A stretch of DNA of 64,000 bases from RGIG2134 sp964461115. Lineage in GTDB: Bacteria; Cyanobacteriota; Vampirovibrionia; Gastranaerophilales; Gastranaerophilaceae. This document shows positions 1-8,948 of the stretch, one piece after another (position 1 is the first letter of the stretch; the number at the start of each line of letters is the position of its first letter). The notes under the pieces are model-generated. The model did not search any database. It was not told the DNA's origin and was given only the letters and a program-made list of their open reading frames with translations. The stretch is from contig CAYWSX010000010.1 of NCBI GenBank assembly GCA_964461115.1, forward strand, positions 1 to 64,000. The letters run 5' to 3'. Both the position numbers and the translations under genes were made by a program.

Positions 1-100
1 CAGGCTGTTTTTTTGTGCTTTTAGTAAAATCTTAATCCGTATTTATTTGTTTTTCTGCTTGCTCTTTTCTTGTCCCACAAATTAGTTTTTTGTATGTGAA

Positions 101-1201
101 TTAATAGATAAAGCGTTCTCCAGTAATAATTCTCCCAAATTTCATTGCCAGTTGCGCGTATTCTTTGTCATTGCACATGTTTGTAAACTCTTCGCGTGTC
201 AATTCTCCATCGTTGTCTCCATCGTATTTATCCAAAAAAATATTTTGTTGAGCTAATTTGTCTAGGTCTATAGATTTTCCTAAACCCGCTAAACTAAATT
301 TATTGTAAATTTCTTCTTTTGATATCTTTCCATCGTTATTTCCTCCTATTCGATCCTTCATCACAGGCTTGAAAAAAGGATTCAATTTGCTCGGCTTTAA
401 TACGCTGCTGAAGCGGTGTAAGTGTGTCTGTTTCAGATGTACTTTCAGGAGTAGTTGGTTGAGGGGCTGCTGGATCTGGAAAAACCGATGACTCCGAATC
501 TTCAAGATTTACACCAAGTTTTTTTGCCAGTGCATCATACTCTTTATCATCGCACATATTTTCAAATTCGTGAAATGTTAATTCTCCATCTTTATCTTTA
601 TCGTATTTATCAAAAATTCGTTTTGTTTAGCTAAATCGTCTATGTTGCGCTCTAAGAATTTTCTTTCACCGTCTGTGGCAGTGCGTCTATACAATTCTTG
701 TTTTGATACTTTATTGTTTTGGTCTCCACCAGGTGTATATTTCTTTGTCCCATCACATTCTTTAAATAGATTCAGAACATTTTCAGCTTTATCAACCTGT
801 TCTTTTGCTGTTAGTGTGCTTGTTTCAGGGGTAGGAGTTGCCGCTTGTGACGGTGTTTCATCTTGCGGTTCTGCCGGTGCATTGCCATTAGCATTAGCAT
901 TGGTATTTGTATTGCCTGCTTCAACTTGTACTTCTCTTTCAAGCCTATCCCCAAAACCAGCTGCTTTAATTGCATTTGTTACATCAATTACACTACCGTC
1001 CTTTATCTTTCGGCTATCGTAACTGTTATCGAGTTCATGTAATTTTTTATCAATTTTAGATATTTCTTGCTCATTATATCCATTAGCTTTTAAGCCCTGC
1101 CATACGCTAGTATACTTGTTTTCTCCTTTTTTTCCTGCTATTTCTATTTTAATCTGTTGAGTTTGTTGTGCCTGTGCACCAACGCTGTTAACTGTTGTCA
1201 T
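101..1201 (-). pseudogene. EF-hand repeat protein, coding frame interrupted by two compensating frameshifts
   Basis: Read leftward from ATG 1201 (Shine-Dalgarno AAAGGAGAG), this encodes a tandem EF-hand protein. A first unit (about residues 1-205) has an N-terminal segment, a Pro/Thr/Glu-rich linker and a Ca-binding-like loop. A second unit repeats the linker, a 'NNDGKISKEE' loop and a 'DGDNDGELTREE' loop. The frame breaks in an A-run at about 612-616, where one base appears missing just before 'DKYDKDKDGEL'. It continues in another frame to about 340-375, then returns to the original frame and ends at 101. The middle stretch is clearly coding, since its linker and 'MCDDKEYDALAKK' segment mirror the tail of unit two. 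The two shifts cancel, so the gene is either really damaged or carries two assembly indels. There is no obvious signal peptide. A Ca-binding role is inferred from the loops only. Confidence 0.7.
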
Positions 1202-1387
1202 AAATTCTCTCCTTTATATCTTGCGCTCTCTTTTGCTGTGTAAATTTATGTAAAGTGTGTTTATTTATACTTGTATAAAACCGTAATTGACATCATAATT
1301 TCCGAATAGAATAGAATGGAACGAGGAAGCTGTAACCCAATGACGATAGGGATAAACTCGACTTTGCAAAAATTAATATTTTCTGAG

Positions 1388-1416
1388 TTGTTAACTTTTA
1401 TTAAAAGTGATAATAT
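1388..1416 (+). promoter_or_regulatory. Promoter with dyad in the spacer; predicts a leaderless transcript
   Basis: TTGTTA (1388-1393), a 17-base spacer and TAATAT (1411-1416) stand directly before the ATG at 1423. The spacer contains the palindrome CTTTTATTAAAAG, a possible operator. Transcription would start at or next to the start codon, and no Shine-Dalgarno sequence precedes the ATG. Confidence 0.5.
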
Positions 1417-1422
1417 GAATTA

Positions 1423-1632
1423 ATGTTGAAAAAAATTTTGACTTTGTTTATTTTAAGCTTTTTTATTGCTTCATCTGCAATTGCAGAAACGGTTGTTTTC
1501 AATACAAAAACTGGAAAGTATCACAACCCCTCTTGTGTTCATGCCATAAGATGCACTAAAAATTGTATAAAAATTGAGAAGTCAAAGGCTTTAAATAAAG
1601 GTGGAAGCGCCTGTAAGAGTTGCGGCGGCTAA
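1423..1632 (+). CDS. Small exported Cys-rich protein, possible metal-binding
   Basis: 69 residues. An N-terminal signal peptide (Lys, then a hydrophobic stretch, then 'SSAIAE', cleavage likely near residue 21) is followed by a mature part of about 48 residues with five Cys and two His. It reads 'TKTGKYHNPSC', two further Cys, and ends 'ACKSCGG'. The pattern 'tG.kYH.psC ... CksC' resembles the small Cys/His zinc-binding tail seen in Ada-like and nuclease-associated proteins, so periplasmic metal binding is a reasonable guess, but no catalytic residues are visible. The gene stands alone, with its own promoter close to the ATG. Confidence 0.6.
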   Translation: MLKKILTLFILSFFIASSAIAETVVFNTKTGKYHNPSCVHAIRCTKNCIKIEKSKALNKGGSACKSCGG

Positions 1633-1736
1633 ATCAATATATTACTTATGCATGCCAAAAATCGAACATATATTGTATTCTTCTCGGAATAGAGCTCTGT
1701 TATAATACCAAAAGATAGTAGTAGAGGAGTATAAGT

Positions 1737-2126
1737 ATGAAAAGTATAAAATTGGCAGCTGTGTTGACAGCATTTATAGCAGTTTCGGGAGCGGCTTTTG
1801 CTGATGGTATGATGTTTGAGCCTGTGGATGTGAACTATACGCCTATAGACAAGCCTGCTGTGTCTACGTCTTCACCTGTTGCCGATTCTCTTATTCAAGG
1901 AGCTTCGACAGAGAAATTTCAAAATGCTATTTTGCAGTTAGATTCAGTTCAGGTTGAGTTGAGAAATACATATTTGTCTGCAAAAGAAAAATATCAACAA
2001 GTTGACGCGCAATTCCAACAAGTAAAAGCTGAAAGAAGAGCTACACACAAAAATGTAAAAGCTTTGGAAAAGAAAATTAAACAGATTGAAAACACGAAAG
2101 CCAAAATCAGAAAGACTATGCAGTAA
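1737..2126 (+). CDS. Small exported coiled-coil protein
   Basis: 129 residues with a clear signal peptide (residues 1-22, ending 'SGAAFAD'), a short Pro/Thr/Ser-rich linker, and then from about residue 55 a long charged helix rich in Lys, Glu and Gln (for example 'VKALEKKIKQIENTK') that looks like a coiled coil. It should act in the periplasm or at the envelope. The start has a good ribosome site (AGAGGAG), and an extended -10 box (TGTTATAAT, TATAAT at 1701-1706) lies upstream. I do not recognise the family; length and composition recall small OmpH/Skp-like or structural periplasmic helices, without specific motifs. Confidence 0.65.
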   Translation: MKSIKLAAVLTAFIAVSGAAFADGMMFEPVDVNYTPIDKPAVSTSSPVADSLIQGASTEKFQNAILQLDSVQVELRNTYLSAKEKYQQVDAQFQQVKAERRATHKNVKALEKKIKQIENTKAKIRKTMQ

Positions 2127-2189
2127 AAAACAATTGCATGAAAATCTTGATGTGATATATTAATTTTACAATCTAAGAATTGAGAAAAT

Positions 2190-2236
<47 letters not shown>

Positions 2237-2263
<27 letters not shown>

Positions 2264-3742
2264 TATTTTTTTATTTTTACCCATTTCAACAATATAGCTA
2301 AACGGCTCTTTATAGTCGTAACTTAGCTTTCCGTCCTTTAGAGTACAGTTCGAGAGGAGTGTTTTTGCTAAATTGACCTTCTCAGCAGCAGAACTCTTGA
2401 AATACACGTCCTGAAAGTTTTTAAAGAGTTCGAGAATTTCTACAACATAATCCATGTAATTGCTGTCAGCCGTGTTGTTCGCTTCGATAAGCCTGCGGAT
2501 TGTATCAAGTTGGTTTTGTTTTTCGTTTTTAATTTCTCGCCACTCGTCATGGGTTATGTTGCCTTCTAACTTTTCTTCTAGCAACGCTCTAATCTGTTTT
2601 GTGAGCTTTTCTTCTTGCTCCCTATACCTTTTGATGTTGCCGTCAACTTCCGCCTGCTCCCTGACGTTTAATTCATGTATTGCAGATAGAATAGCCCCAA
2701 TCTCATTGTCTGTAATTTTAACCGCCTTAATCGCCTCGTCAAGCTGTTTCATCAACTTGTCTTCGTTAAAGTAACTGTGCTGTGTGCAACTTGTCTTATT
2801 TCCGCCCCAAGAACAGTGGTAGTAAATATACTTACCCTTTTTAATCTCGCCGACAATCGCCCGACCGCACTCTCCACAAAAAAGAAAATTGCTTAAAGGG
2901 AATTGATGCCGTCCAAACTTTGGCTTGTTGTCCTTTTTAAAAGCCTTCTGAACATCTCGCCACAACTTCATTGTGATTAACGGTTCGTGTTTCACATTCT
3001 CAGTCATCAGCTCGCCACGGTGATAGAATTGCCCGATGTAGAAAACATTTTTAAGTATGTTCTCAAGCCCACCCACAGAAAGTTTAGACAGTGATGCACT
3101 GTAAATATAACCTTCATCATAGAGCTTTTGTGCCGTGGATTTCAAAGAAATATCACCGCTTGAATAAATCTCAAACGCTCGCTTAACATACGGCGCAGTC
3201 TTTTTATTGATAACGACAATCTTTTTTCTTGTTGTTTCACAAATTGTATTCTTATATCCATAAGGCGCACGATTTGTGAAGTAACCCTCTTGAGCCTTTT
3301 TGTGCATACCTTTTCGGGTCTCTTCTTTGAGGTTATCAATGTAATTTCTTGCCATCAATATCTTGAGACCGTGAATAAACTTTTGGTGTGAGGTTGCGTT
3401 TTTACCGATGATTTCATTTTCTTTAACGAAGTGGATGGTAACATCGATTTCGCGTTCTTCTTCAAGTCTGCCGTAGTCATACAGGTTACGGAACAGCCTA
3501 TCGGTTTTTTCAACAAGAATAATGTTTACATCGGTATGTCTTTTTAAATAAGCGAGCATTTCATTGTACTGAACTCTGCCCGATTGCTTTGCAGTCTGTG
3601 CTTCTTCAAAAACTTTTACGACACTATAACCGTTATCTTTTGCATATTTTTCCAACAACTCTTTTTGAGCAGGAATAGAAAACCCCTCACGCTCTTGCGC
3701 ATCTGATGAAACCCTTGCATATATAACAGCCTTTTGCACCAT
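2237..3742 (-). CDS. Large serine site-specific recombinase (integrase)
   Basis: 501 residues. The N-terminal resolvase domain (about 1-150) has the catalytic motif 'YARVSSDAQ' (Ser12 the likely nucleophile, Arg10) and 'DRLFRNLYDYG'. A recombinase domain follows (about 160-270, with 'APYGYKN'), then a zinc ribbon ('FCGECGR' ... 'YYHC' ... 'SC') and a long coiled coil (about 350-440), the standard layout of large serine integrases. It should integrate and excise the element without host recombination. The last residues, 'YPGLDSNQ', and the stop are encoded by the antisense of the tRNA-Arg 3' end, so the C terminus was created or altered by integration. Its promoter region is shared with the divergent gene at 3844. 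Confidence 0.92.
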
Positions 3743-3843
3743 CCAGAAAACCTCATAAATTTTTGTAGTATTATTATTTTATAAAAAATACGGCTTAATA
3801 TAAAGCTTTGTAACGCTTCATGAAGTAACAATTTAGAGGTAAC

Positions 3844-4851
3844 ATGCCTGAAGGAAATAGAAAATTCGTAATCGATGATAATAGTTTGTTTATTCTTTTA
3901 ACTTTGAAGTATCAAGGGGAGATTTATATCAAGGGTATTCAAACAGTCTATGACTATGAAACAAACTACGATGACACCGTCGCGACTCCTTCCTATAAAA
4001 ACCCATTTGGCAGCCTACCCGATATTCAAGATTTTTCTAAGACTGCTATAAACTGGATGACCGAGCATGCAGGAGCAGTATTTCTAAAATTCAATGACAC
4101 ATTTTCTTTAGGTGTTCATGACCGTGATGAGCTTGAAAACCTCCTAAACGATTACTTGTCTGAATTCACAGCATCAGAGTATTACCACAGCAAGGAAGCC
4201 CATAGAAGGGCATTTTATGAGTTTATAAAGACAACCAAGCAGGATTTGTTGAAGTTTAAAGGTAAGTATTTTACATATTGCTTTACTCAAGGTCAACAAT
4301 ACAAAAACAAATATAAGATGATTGAATACATTGCATACCTAATGCAAGAGGGATTTTTAGAACCGTACGGCAACATACCTTTTGACTTTAACAATGACGG
4401 CAAAGAAGGCTTGAAAAAGGTTATAGGAATTGCTTTTGTCGAAAATAAAGCTCTTGAATTATTTGAAGACCTGCTGCGAGAGGATAAACAAAAGATTTAT
4501 ACTGAACAATATACAAACAATCCGCCTCTACTTTCCAAGGGTGTTTTCGAACTTAGGGGTAACATTGTTGGGTGCACGGCAACTGGAGAAGAACTATCTT
4601 TAACAGGTGGGTATGGAAGATATTTAAAAATAGTTGAACATTGTTTGTCAAAAGAAATCACAAGCATTTCAGTTGATGATTACAAGAAAAAATTTTATAA
4701 GAAACGACTTGAAGAGTTTAAACCTAGAACCGCTAGAGATTATTTTGGGCAGATTAATAGATTGTTTAAGGATAAGTTAAAAATTGATTTTGATTTTTTA
4801 GAAAATAGTGGTCGTGATGGAGAGTGGGAAATCTATACAAAACCACTTTAA
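3844..4851 (+). CDS. Element-borne protein of unknown function
   Basis: 335 residues, mixed alpha/beta composition, no signal peptide or membrane segment. The start is supported by AGAGGT seven bases upstream. It is transcribed divergently from the recombinase, and a rho-independent terminator follows. The C-terminal part (about 255-335, 'KEITSISVDDYKKKFYKKR' onward) is basic and could be a DNA-binding helical region. I do not recognise the family. Position next to the integrase and before the replication-like genes suggests a role in element maintenance, but nothing in the sequence proves it. Confidence 0.6.
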   Translation: MPEGNRKFVIDDNSLFILLTLKYQGEIYIKGIQTVYDYETNYDDTVATPSYKNPFGSLPDIQDFSKTAINWMTEHAGAVFLKFNDTFSLGVHDRDELENLLNDYLSEFTASEYYHSKEAHRRAFYEFIKTTKQDLLKFKGKYFTYCFTQGQQYKNKYKMIEYIAYLMQEGFLEPYGNIPFDFNNDGKEGLKKVIGIAFVENKALELFEDLLREDKQKIYTEQYTNNPPLLSKGVFELRGNIVGCTATGEELSLTGGYGRYLKIVEHCLSKEITSISVDDYKKKFYKKRLEEFKPRTARDYFGQINRLFKDKLKIDFDFLENSGRDGEWEIYTKPL

Positions 4852-4875
4852 TCTATTTTGAAATAAATGTTTACA

Positions 4876-4908
4876 AAAGACTGTTCTTTTTAAGGCAGTC
4901 TTTTTTTG
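4876..4908 (+). terminator. Rho-independent terminator
   Basis: Stem AAAGACTG / CAGTCTTT with a 12-base loop, followed by a run of seven T. It ends the transcription unit of the gene at 3844. An inverted pair ATTTTGAAAT (4855-4864) / ATTTCAAAAT (4933-4942) brackets it. Confidence 0.8.
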
Positions 4909-4985
4909 TTAATCGCTAATCTATACTAATCTATTTCAAAATCGACGTACCCTTAAAACTGCAAATCCACTGATAGAGTGTATTT

Positions 4986-5168
4986 ATGAACAAGAAATTC
5001 ACAAATACACAACAAGAATTTTGGACTGACTACACTGGGCAGAATATTTCTGACGAGAAAGCCCAAGTGATTTCTTCCAATCTCCTTGCGTTCGCGAAGC
5101 AGGTTGTTCGTATGAATGAAATTCTTAGTACGACTAAAAACAACAAGGAGAATAAAAATGACAACTGA
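4986..5168 (+). CDS. Small protein translationally coupled to the P-loop protein
   Basis: 60 residues ('MNKKFTNTQQEFWTDYTG...'), soluble, helical and hydrophilic, no recognised domain. Its stop (TGA 5166-5168) overlaps the ATG at 5158 by 11 bases, so the two are probably translated together. In elements with primase/helicase modules such a gene often encodes a small accessory or copy-control factor; here this is only inferred from position. Confidence 0.55.
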   Translation: MNKKFTNTQQEFWTDYTGQNISDEKAQVISSNLLAFAKQVVRMNEILSTTKNNKENKNDN

Positions 5169-6696
5169 AGAAAATCGAAACTTCAATGAAAACGCAGAGA
5201 TAAAACAAAATAACGCTTTACCAATGCCGGAGATTTTAAGCGACACTATTTTAACTCTAAAGAAAAACTACAAAGGCTGTTCTATAAACTCGATAACAAA
5301 CATTGTACTTGCAAAAACAGTGCAAATGTTTACAGCAAAACGCATCAAATTTAAGGGGCTGGAAAATACTGGCTATCCCAATCACTACGCTATTGTTTTT
5401 ATGCCATCTGGTTTTGGTAAGGATAAAATGTCCGATGACCTTGATAAACATTATTTCTATGATTTTCGCTTTTGGTTTACGTTTGAAGCTCAAAAACTTA
5501 AAGAAAAATACTTTGAGGAAATTAAGAACGAAGCAAACAAAAAGTTCCCAAGTCTAGGCGACAAAAAACAAGATGCCAAAAGGTTTGCTTGGATACAAGA
5601 AGAATTGAAAAAGGTTCGAAATATAGTGCTTGAAGTTTCAGACGGTACTCGAGAAGGCTTCTTTGCCGATGCCAAAGCCTTTAAAAGGGCGGGGTTCGGT
5701 AGTGTGTTTAATAAAAATTCTGAATTTGGCTCGTATCTAAACAATGCAACAGTTGAACAACGGCTCTTTTTAAATCAAATGTTTGAAGCTTATAGCGGTA
5801 AAGTAACAAGTAAAAGCATTAAAAGCGAAGGCAGAGAGCCTGACATTGAGGATTTGCCTGTCAGCCTGCTTTGGTATTCAGACCCAACACTATTTGAAAA
5901 GGATTTAAAAACTCCCTTTAATACTTTGATGCAAACAGGTTTAGGCAGGCGCAGTGTTATAACATTTATGAGCAAGAAAGAGCCATACTCCGTTGAGAAG
6001 GTCGCACAAAATGCACTTAAGCAACAAAGGGAATATTTTAAAAGCCTGCATGAACTTGGTATAAAACTCTTTAAGCTTTTTTCTGCTGTCGATAGCGGTG
6101 CTATGTATGCCCTGACACAAGAAACATACTGTGAGGTTTTTTATCCATATAAAATGTGGCTGGAAAAATGCACAGATGAGCTTGAAGATACTCTTTTATG
6201 CAAGGAAATAACCTCAAGAGAACTCAAAGTTTTGAAACTATCTTGCCTGTATGCTTGTATAAACCACCCTAAAGTGCTGTTTATTCATCCAGAAGATATG
6301 TTGCAAGCCATAGATACTATTGAAATGTTGAGTGCCGATTTTAAAGCGTTTTTAAACCACAAACCTAAATATAGCGACAAATACGACAGGCTTTTTAATT
6401 TCTTTTTAGAAAATGAGGGCAAAGAGTTTTCTAAAACTGAACTGATAAACGACCATTGTCAGAAACTTGGGCTATCAAGGGATAAATTCAGAGCATATTT
6501 TGATGAGTATATCGATGTTTTACGAGAATTTGCAGCACACAAAGGATACTTGCTCAACGAAAAACCTATAAATAGGAACTCTGGCACAGTGTATTCAATG
6601 ATTACTATGGAAACGCAGGAATTGAGTGGCAATATTATCCCATTGGATATGTTAATAGACAACTCCGTAAACCCCGTAAAACCAGAAAATGCGTAG
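5158..6696 (+). CDS. DUF3987-like P-loop protein of a mobile-element replication module
   Basis: 512 residues from ATG 5158, chosen over upstream in-frame starts because AAGGAG lies nine bases before it. At residues 82-89 'MPSGFGKD' resembles a Walker A loop but with Asp in place of the usual Ser/Thr after Lys88. A later 'SDGTREGF' and 'GSVFNKNSEFGSYL' segment matches the layout of DUF3987-type ATPases of phages and integrative elements. The C-terminal 90 residues look like a winged helix. Together with the primase downstream it probably forms a primase/helicase-like replication unit. The altered P-loop leaves ATPase activity in doubt. Confidence 0.6.
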   Translation: MTTEENRNFNENAEIKQNNALPMPEILSDTILTLKKNYKGCSINSITNIVLAKTVQMFTAKRIKFKGLENTGYPNHYAIVFMPSGFGKDKMSDDLDKHYFYDFRFWFTFEAQKLKEKYFEEIKNEANKKFPSLGDKKQDAKRFAWIQEELKKVRNIVLEVSDGTREGFFADAKAFKRAGFGSVFNKNSEFGSYLNNATVEQRLFLNQMFEAYSGKVTSKSIKSEGREPDIEDLPVSLLWYSDPTLFEKDLKTPFNTLMQTGLGRRSVITFMSKKEPYSVEKVAQNALKQQREYFKSLHELGIKLFKLFSAVDSGAMYALTQETYCEVFYPYKMWLEKCTDELEDTLLCKEITSRELKVLKLSCLYACINHPKVLFIHPEDMLQAIDTIEMLSADFKAFLNHKPKYSDKYDRLFNFFLENEGKEFSKTELINDHCQKLGLSRDKFRAYFDEYIDVLREFAAHKGYLLNEKPINRNSGTVYSMITMETQELSGNIIPLDMLIDNSVNPVKPENA

Positions 6697-6698
6697 AG

Positions 6699-6748
6699 AG
6701 ATGAGAGGTGCGACGTTTACGGACATCGCAAATGTCGCACTCGCATCT
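6699..6748 (+). promoter_or_regulatory. Strong intergenic hairpin between P-loop gene and primase
   Basis: AGATG (6699-6703) pairs with CATCT (6744-6748), and GTGCGAC (6708-6714) pairs perfectly with GTCGCAC (6734-6740) around a 19-base loop. Only a short T-run follows, so it may act as a weak terminator, an attenuator or an RNA processing site setting the primase level. It could also be a DNA hairpin used in replication. Confidence 0.5.
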
Positions 6749-6796
6749 TTGATTAGGTTTGACAGGATTTACTAGATTTACGAAAGGAATTTTAAA

Positions 6797-7687
6797 ATGG
6801 ATAAATTAACACTTGATTTATTGGTAGCTCACCTTGGGCAACCAGAGAAAAAATATGGAGCAGAACATCAATGGCAGTGTCCTCTGTGCCAAGACTCGGG
6901 CAAAGATAATCTTAAATTTAATGAACGTAAGGGCGTGTTATGGTGTTTTGCTGATGAGGAGCACTCTAAGGAGATACTGAGAGATATTTTTAAGCGCAAT
7001 AAGTCTAGGTATCCCAGATATTATAAGAAACCTGCAAAAGCTCCTAAGCCGATGCCGCAAGTAACAAAAGAGCAAGAGCGTAGTTTTTTGAGCTCTATGC
7101 ACGAATACAATGCTAATTTACTTGCAAATACAGATAAGTTGGATTTTCTGTATGAAAAGCGTGGATTAACTCGAGAGACCGCAAGAATTGTTGGACTAGG
7201 ATTTGATAGAAAGAAAAAGATTTGGACTATCCCAACATTTGGATATAGCACAAGTGATGAAATTTCTATTCTAGGTTTTGAGTTCAGACCCGAAGACCTC
7301 TCTAAAAAAGGCTTATACAGAATTGTAGGCACACCTAATGGTATGGCTTTGATTAACTGCTATACCCCTAAAACCGAGGCTCTTTGCATAGTGGAAGGGT
7401 ATTTTGATGGCTACGCTCTATTTCAATACCTAAACGAAATGGGACAAAGTGATTATTATCACATTGTTACGCCTTCAAATGGTGTTAATTCGTTACTGAG
7501 CTATATGCCACAAATAGACTTTGGTAAATACAAGAAATATTATCTCTACATTGACAACGATGATGTTTCAAATGCACAAGCGAAAAAGATTTTAGAAAAA
7601 TATCCGATGTTGCAACCCATTAAAATGACCTGTGGCTGTAAAGACTTCAACGAACACTATTTGAAATGTGTCAAAGCCAAGAATTGA
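6797..7687 (+). CDS. DnaG-like primase with CHC2-type zinc finger and Toprim domain
   Basis: 296 residues with Shine-Dalgarno AAAGGAA. The N-terminal zinc site is Cys28-x2-Cys31, Cys50 and nearby His56, matching the CHC2 template-binding finger in shortened form. The Toprim part begins near residue 199 with 'CIVEGYFDG' (catalytic Glu and Asp) and continues with 'YLYIDNDD' near 250, the metal-binding DxD. It lacks the C-terminal helicase-binding domain of chromosomal DnaG, as is common in element primases. It should synthesise RNA primers for replication of the element. Confidence 0.85.
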   Translation: MDKLTLDLLVAHLGQPEKKYGAEHQWQCPLCQDSGKDNLKFNERKGVLWCFADEEHSKEILRDIFKRNKSRYPRYYKKPAKAPKPMPQVTKEQERSFLSSMHEYNANLLANTDKLDFLYEKRGLTRETARIVGLGFDRKKKIWTIPTFGYSTSDEISILGFEFRPEDLSKKGLYRIVGTPNGMALINCYTPKTEALCIVEGYFDGYALFQYLNEMGQSDYYHIVTPSNGVNSLLSYMPQIDFGKYKKYYLYIDNDDVSNAQAKKILEKYPMLQPIKMTCGCKDFNEHYLKCVKAKN

Positions 7688-7753
7688 TTAGCCTTTAATT
7701 CGACCAATGAAAATTCATAAACCGTTTGTGCCGCTCCGCTCCCCAATCCCTGA

Positions 7754-7890
7754 CCTACCCCCGTCGGGGCGATAGGGTATGCTCCGCTTCGCTGCTCCGC
7801 CGTGTTGCCGAGACAGGAAAAGTGTTTCAAGTTCCTGCGACACGGCTCGTCGAGGGTGTTCATCAAATAAGTTTAATGCTCCCACCCTCG
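7754..7890. other. Cluster of nested hairpins (candidate origin or structured RNA)
   Basis: Stem 1: CCTA-CCCC (7754-7761) with GGGG (7766-7769) and TAGG (7773-7776). Stem 2: GCCGTGT (7799-7805) with ACACGGC (7840-7846), continued by CAGGAA (7814-7819) with TTCCTG (7832-7837). Stem 3: CGAGGGT (7851-7857) with ACCCTCG (7884-7890). All arms are perfectly complementary, and the block is GC-rich in an AT-rich genome. Confidence 0.5.
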
Positions 7891-7981
7891 ACCACCCAAA
7901 AGCTGTTGATGCATGGAAATAACTTTATGTCTATCTAATCCCCTAATACGACGCCTATTTATACACAACATACCTGCCACC

Positions 7982-8014
7982 TTATCAATTTTTTATCAAA
8001 TTCTTATCAAATTT
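7982..8014. repeat. Three tandem 11-bp iterons, TTATCAAATTT
   Basis: TTATCAATTTT (7982), TTATCAAATTC (7993) and TTATCAAATTT (8004) follow each other with no gap, so the copies lie about one helical turn apart. This is the usual arrangement of initiator- or repressor-binding iterons. No candidate initiator other than the element's own proteins is visible. Confidence 0.5.
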
Positions 8015-8310
8015 TAGTCACAAAATACTCAGTTATTATATTGGTACACATTGGCTTAAGGCTAATAATAGAAGGGCTTTTTACCTTCTTATACCTATTG
8101 AACTTTAAAACAATATGCACTTTGAAAGTTAGGCTTAATCCTATATCAGTGTAAGCTTTCAGGCATTGTGTGAGTTTTGTTTCACCTCATCGACCACCTA
8201 ATTTACTTCTGTCGCATAGCTTTTGACATATTTTTGTCTCTCTTTTGTTTCCCACATAGGATTTGTATTAAGTTTGAACTTCTTTGCTTGTAATTGTAGC
8301 ATAAGTGAAA

Positions 8311-8398
8311 CTTGTTCTAACCTTCTCACGAAGCCAAGAACAAGTAACATTTCATCCTATCAAGGACTAACGCAAGTTTGTTCCAAATCCTTGACAGG
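8311..8398. other. Two adjacent hairpins upstream of the repressor 3' end
   Basis: CTTGTTCT (8311-8318) pairs perfectly with AGAACAAG (8337-8344). CCTATCAAGGA (8356-8366) pairs with TCCTTGACAGG (8388-8398) with one mismatch. They could be part of the same origin or a small antisense RNA; no flanking T-run identifies them as terminators. Confidence 0.4.
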
Positions 8399-8470
8399 CT
8401 GAAACAAGGCTTATGCTCCTTTAGGAGATGTAAGAATTTCAAAAACACTAATGGGGATAAGCTATATGTT

Positions 8471-8788
8471 CTATCTCATAGCCTTTAGCATACGGTAAAA
8501 CGTTTTAACATCTGCTTGTTCAAGGTATTCGATGTTCTCTTTGATGTATTCAACCATCTCTTGCTTATCGGTTTTGTGATGCTCAAAATCAAACAGTTCA
8601 GGAAGCGTAACCTTTAGTGCGGAAGCTATTTCTATCATTGACTTAGACGGAAAATTATCACCGCATTCAATATGGCTAAGGCTACGCTGGTCTATGTTTG
8701 CCAGCTCTGCTAATTGTTGTTGTGAAATATCCTGCGCCTTGCGCAATTCTTTAATTCTATTACCAAGTAATTTTTTAATGTCGCTCAT
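8471..8788 (-). CDS. XRE-family (Cro/CI type) transcriptional regulator
   Basis: 105 residues from ATG 8788, chosen over the in-frame ATG at 8809 because AGAGGGGTGG lies between the two. Residues 4-60 form a classic HTH_3 fold ('RIKELRKAQDISQQQLAELA', then 'RSLSHIECG'). The C-terminal helix 'YIKENIEYLEQADVKTFYRMLKAMR' probably mediates dimerisation. It is divergent to the gene at 8949 and faces a perfect 10-base inverted repeat in the shared promoter, so it likely represses one or both directions, in the manner of element immunity repressors. Confidence 0.85.
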   Translation of the reverse strand: MSDIKKLLGNRIKELRKAQDISQQQLAELANIDQRSLSHIECGDNFPSKSMIEIASALKVTLPELFDFEHHKTDKQEMVEYIKENIEYLEQADVKTFYRMLKAMR

Positions 8789-8858
8789 CGTTCCACCCCT
8801 CTTAAGCATATATGTTTTGTACTATCAGATGAACGAATAAAAAAGGTAATAAATATAA

Positions 8859-8895
8859 TTTATACCTATGTTTGTGGTAAAATACTAGGTATAAA
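8859..8895. promoter_or_regulatory. Divergent operator, inverted repeat TTTATACCTA-N17-TAGGTATAAA
   Basis: Perfect 10-base arms (8859-8868 and 8886-8895) lie between the XRE gene and the gene at 8949. The arm spacing places both half-sites on the same DNA face about 2.5 turns apart, suited to a dimeric XRE repressor. Confidence 0.6.
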
Positions 8896-8948
8896 CTCAA
8901 ATACTTATTCTTTTAGACTATTTTGCTTGTAATTTATAAAGGAGTTGT

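Larger units (their letters stand above)
7688..8470. other. 783-base non-coding region of the element: folded DNA/RNA and iterons
   Basis: No convincing gene lies between the primase and the XRE regulator. The first 200 bases are clearly more GC-rich than the surroundings and fold into several nested hairpins. Three tandem 11-base repeats follow at 7982-8014, and two more long hairpins lie at 8311-8398. Position beside the primase and P-loop genes makes an origin of replication or transfer, or a structured control RNA, the best explanation. Confidence 0.5.

Noticed and set aside
642..1022. 126-codon open frame on the plus strand opposite the EF-hand gene
   Set aside because: It is antisense to a clear EF-hand gene and its peptide has no domain or ribosome site.
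7726..7938. 70-codon open frame on the plus strand in the folded region
   Set aside because: Composition follows the GC-rich hairpins, no ribosome site, and the peptide (Arg/Ser/Pro-rich) looks random.
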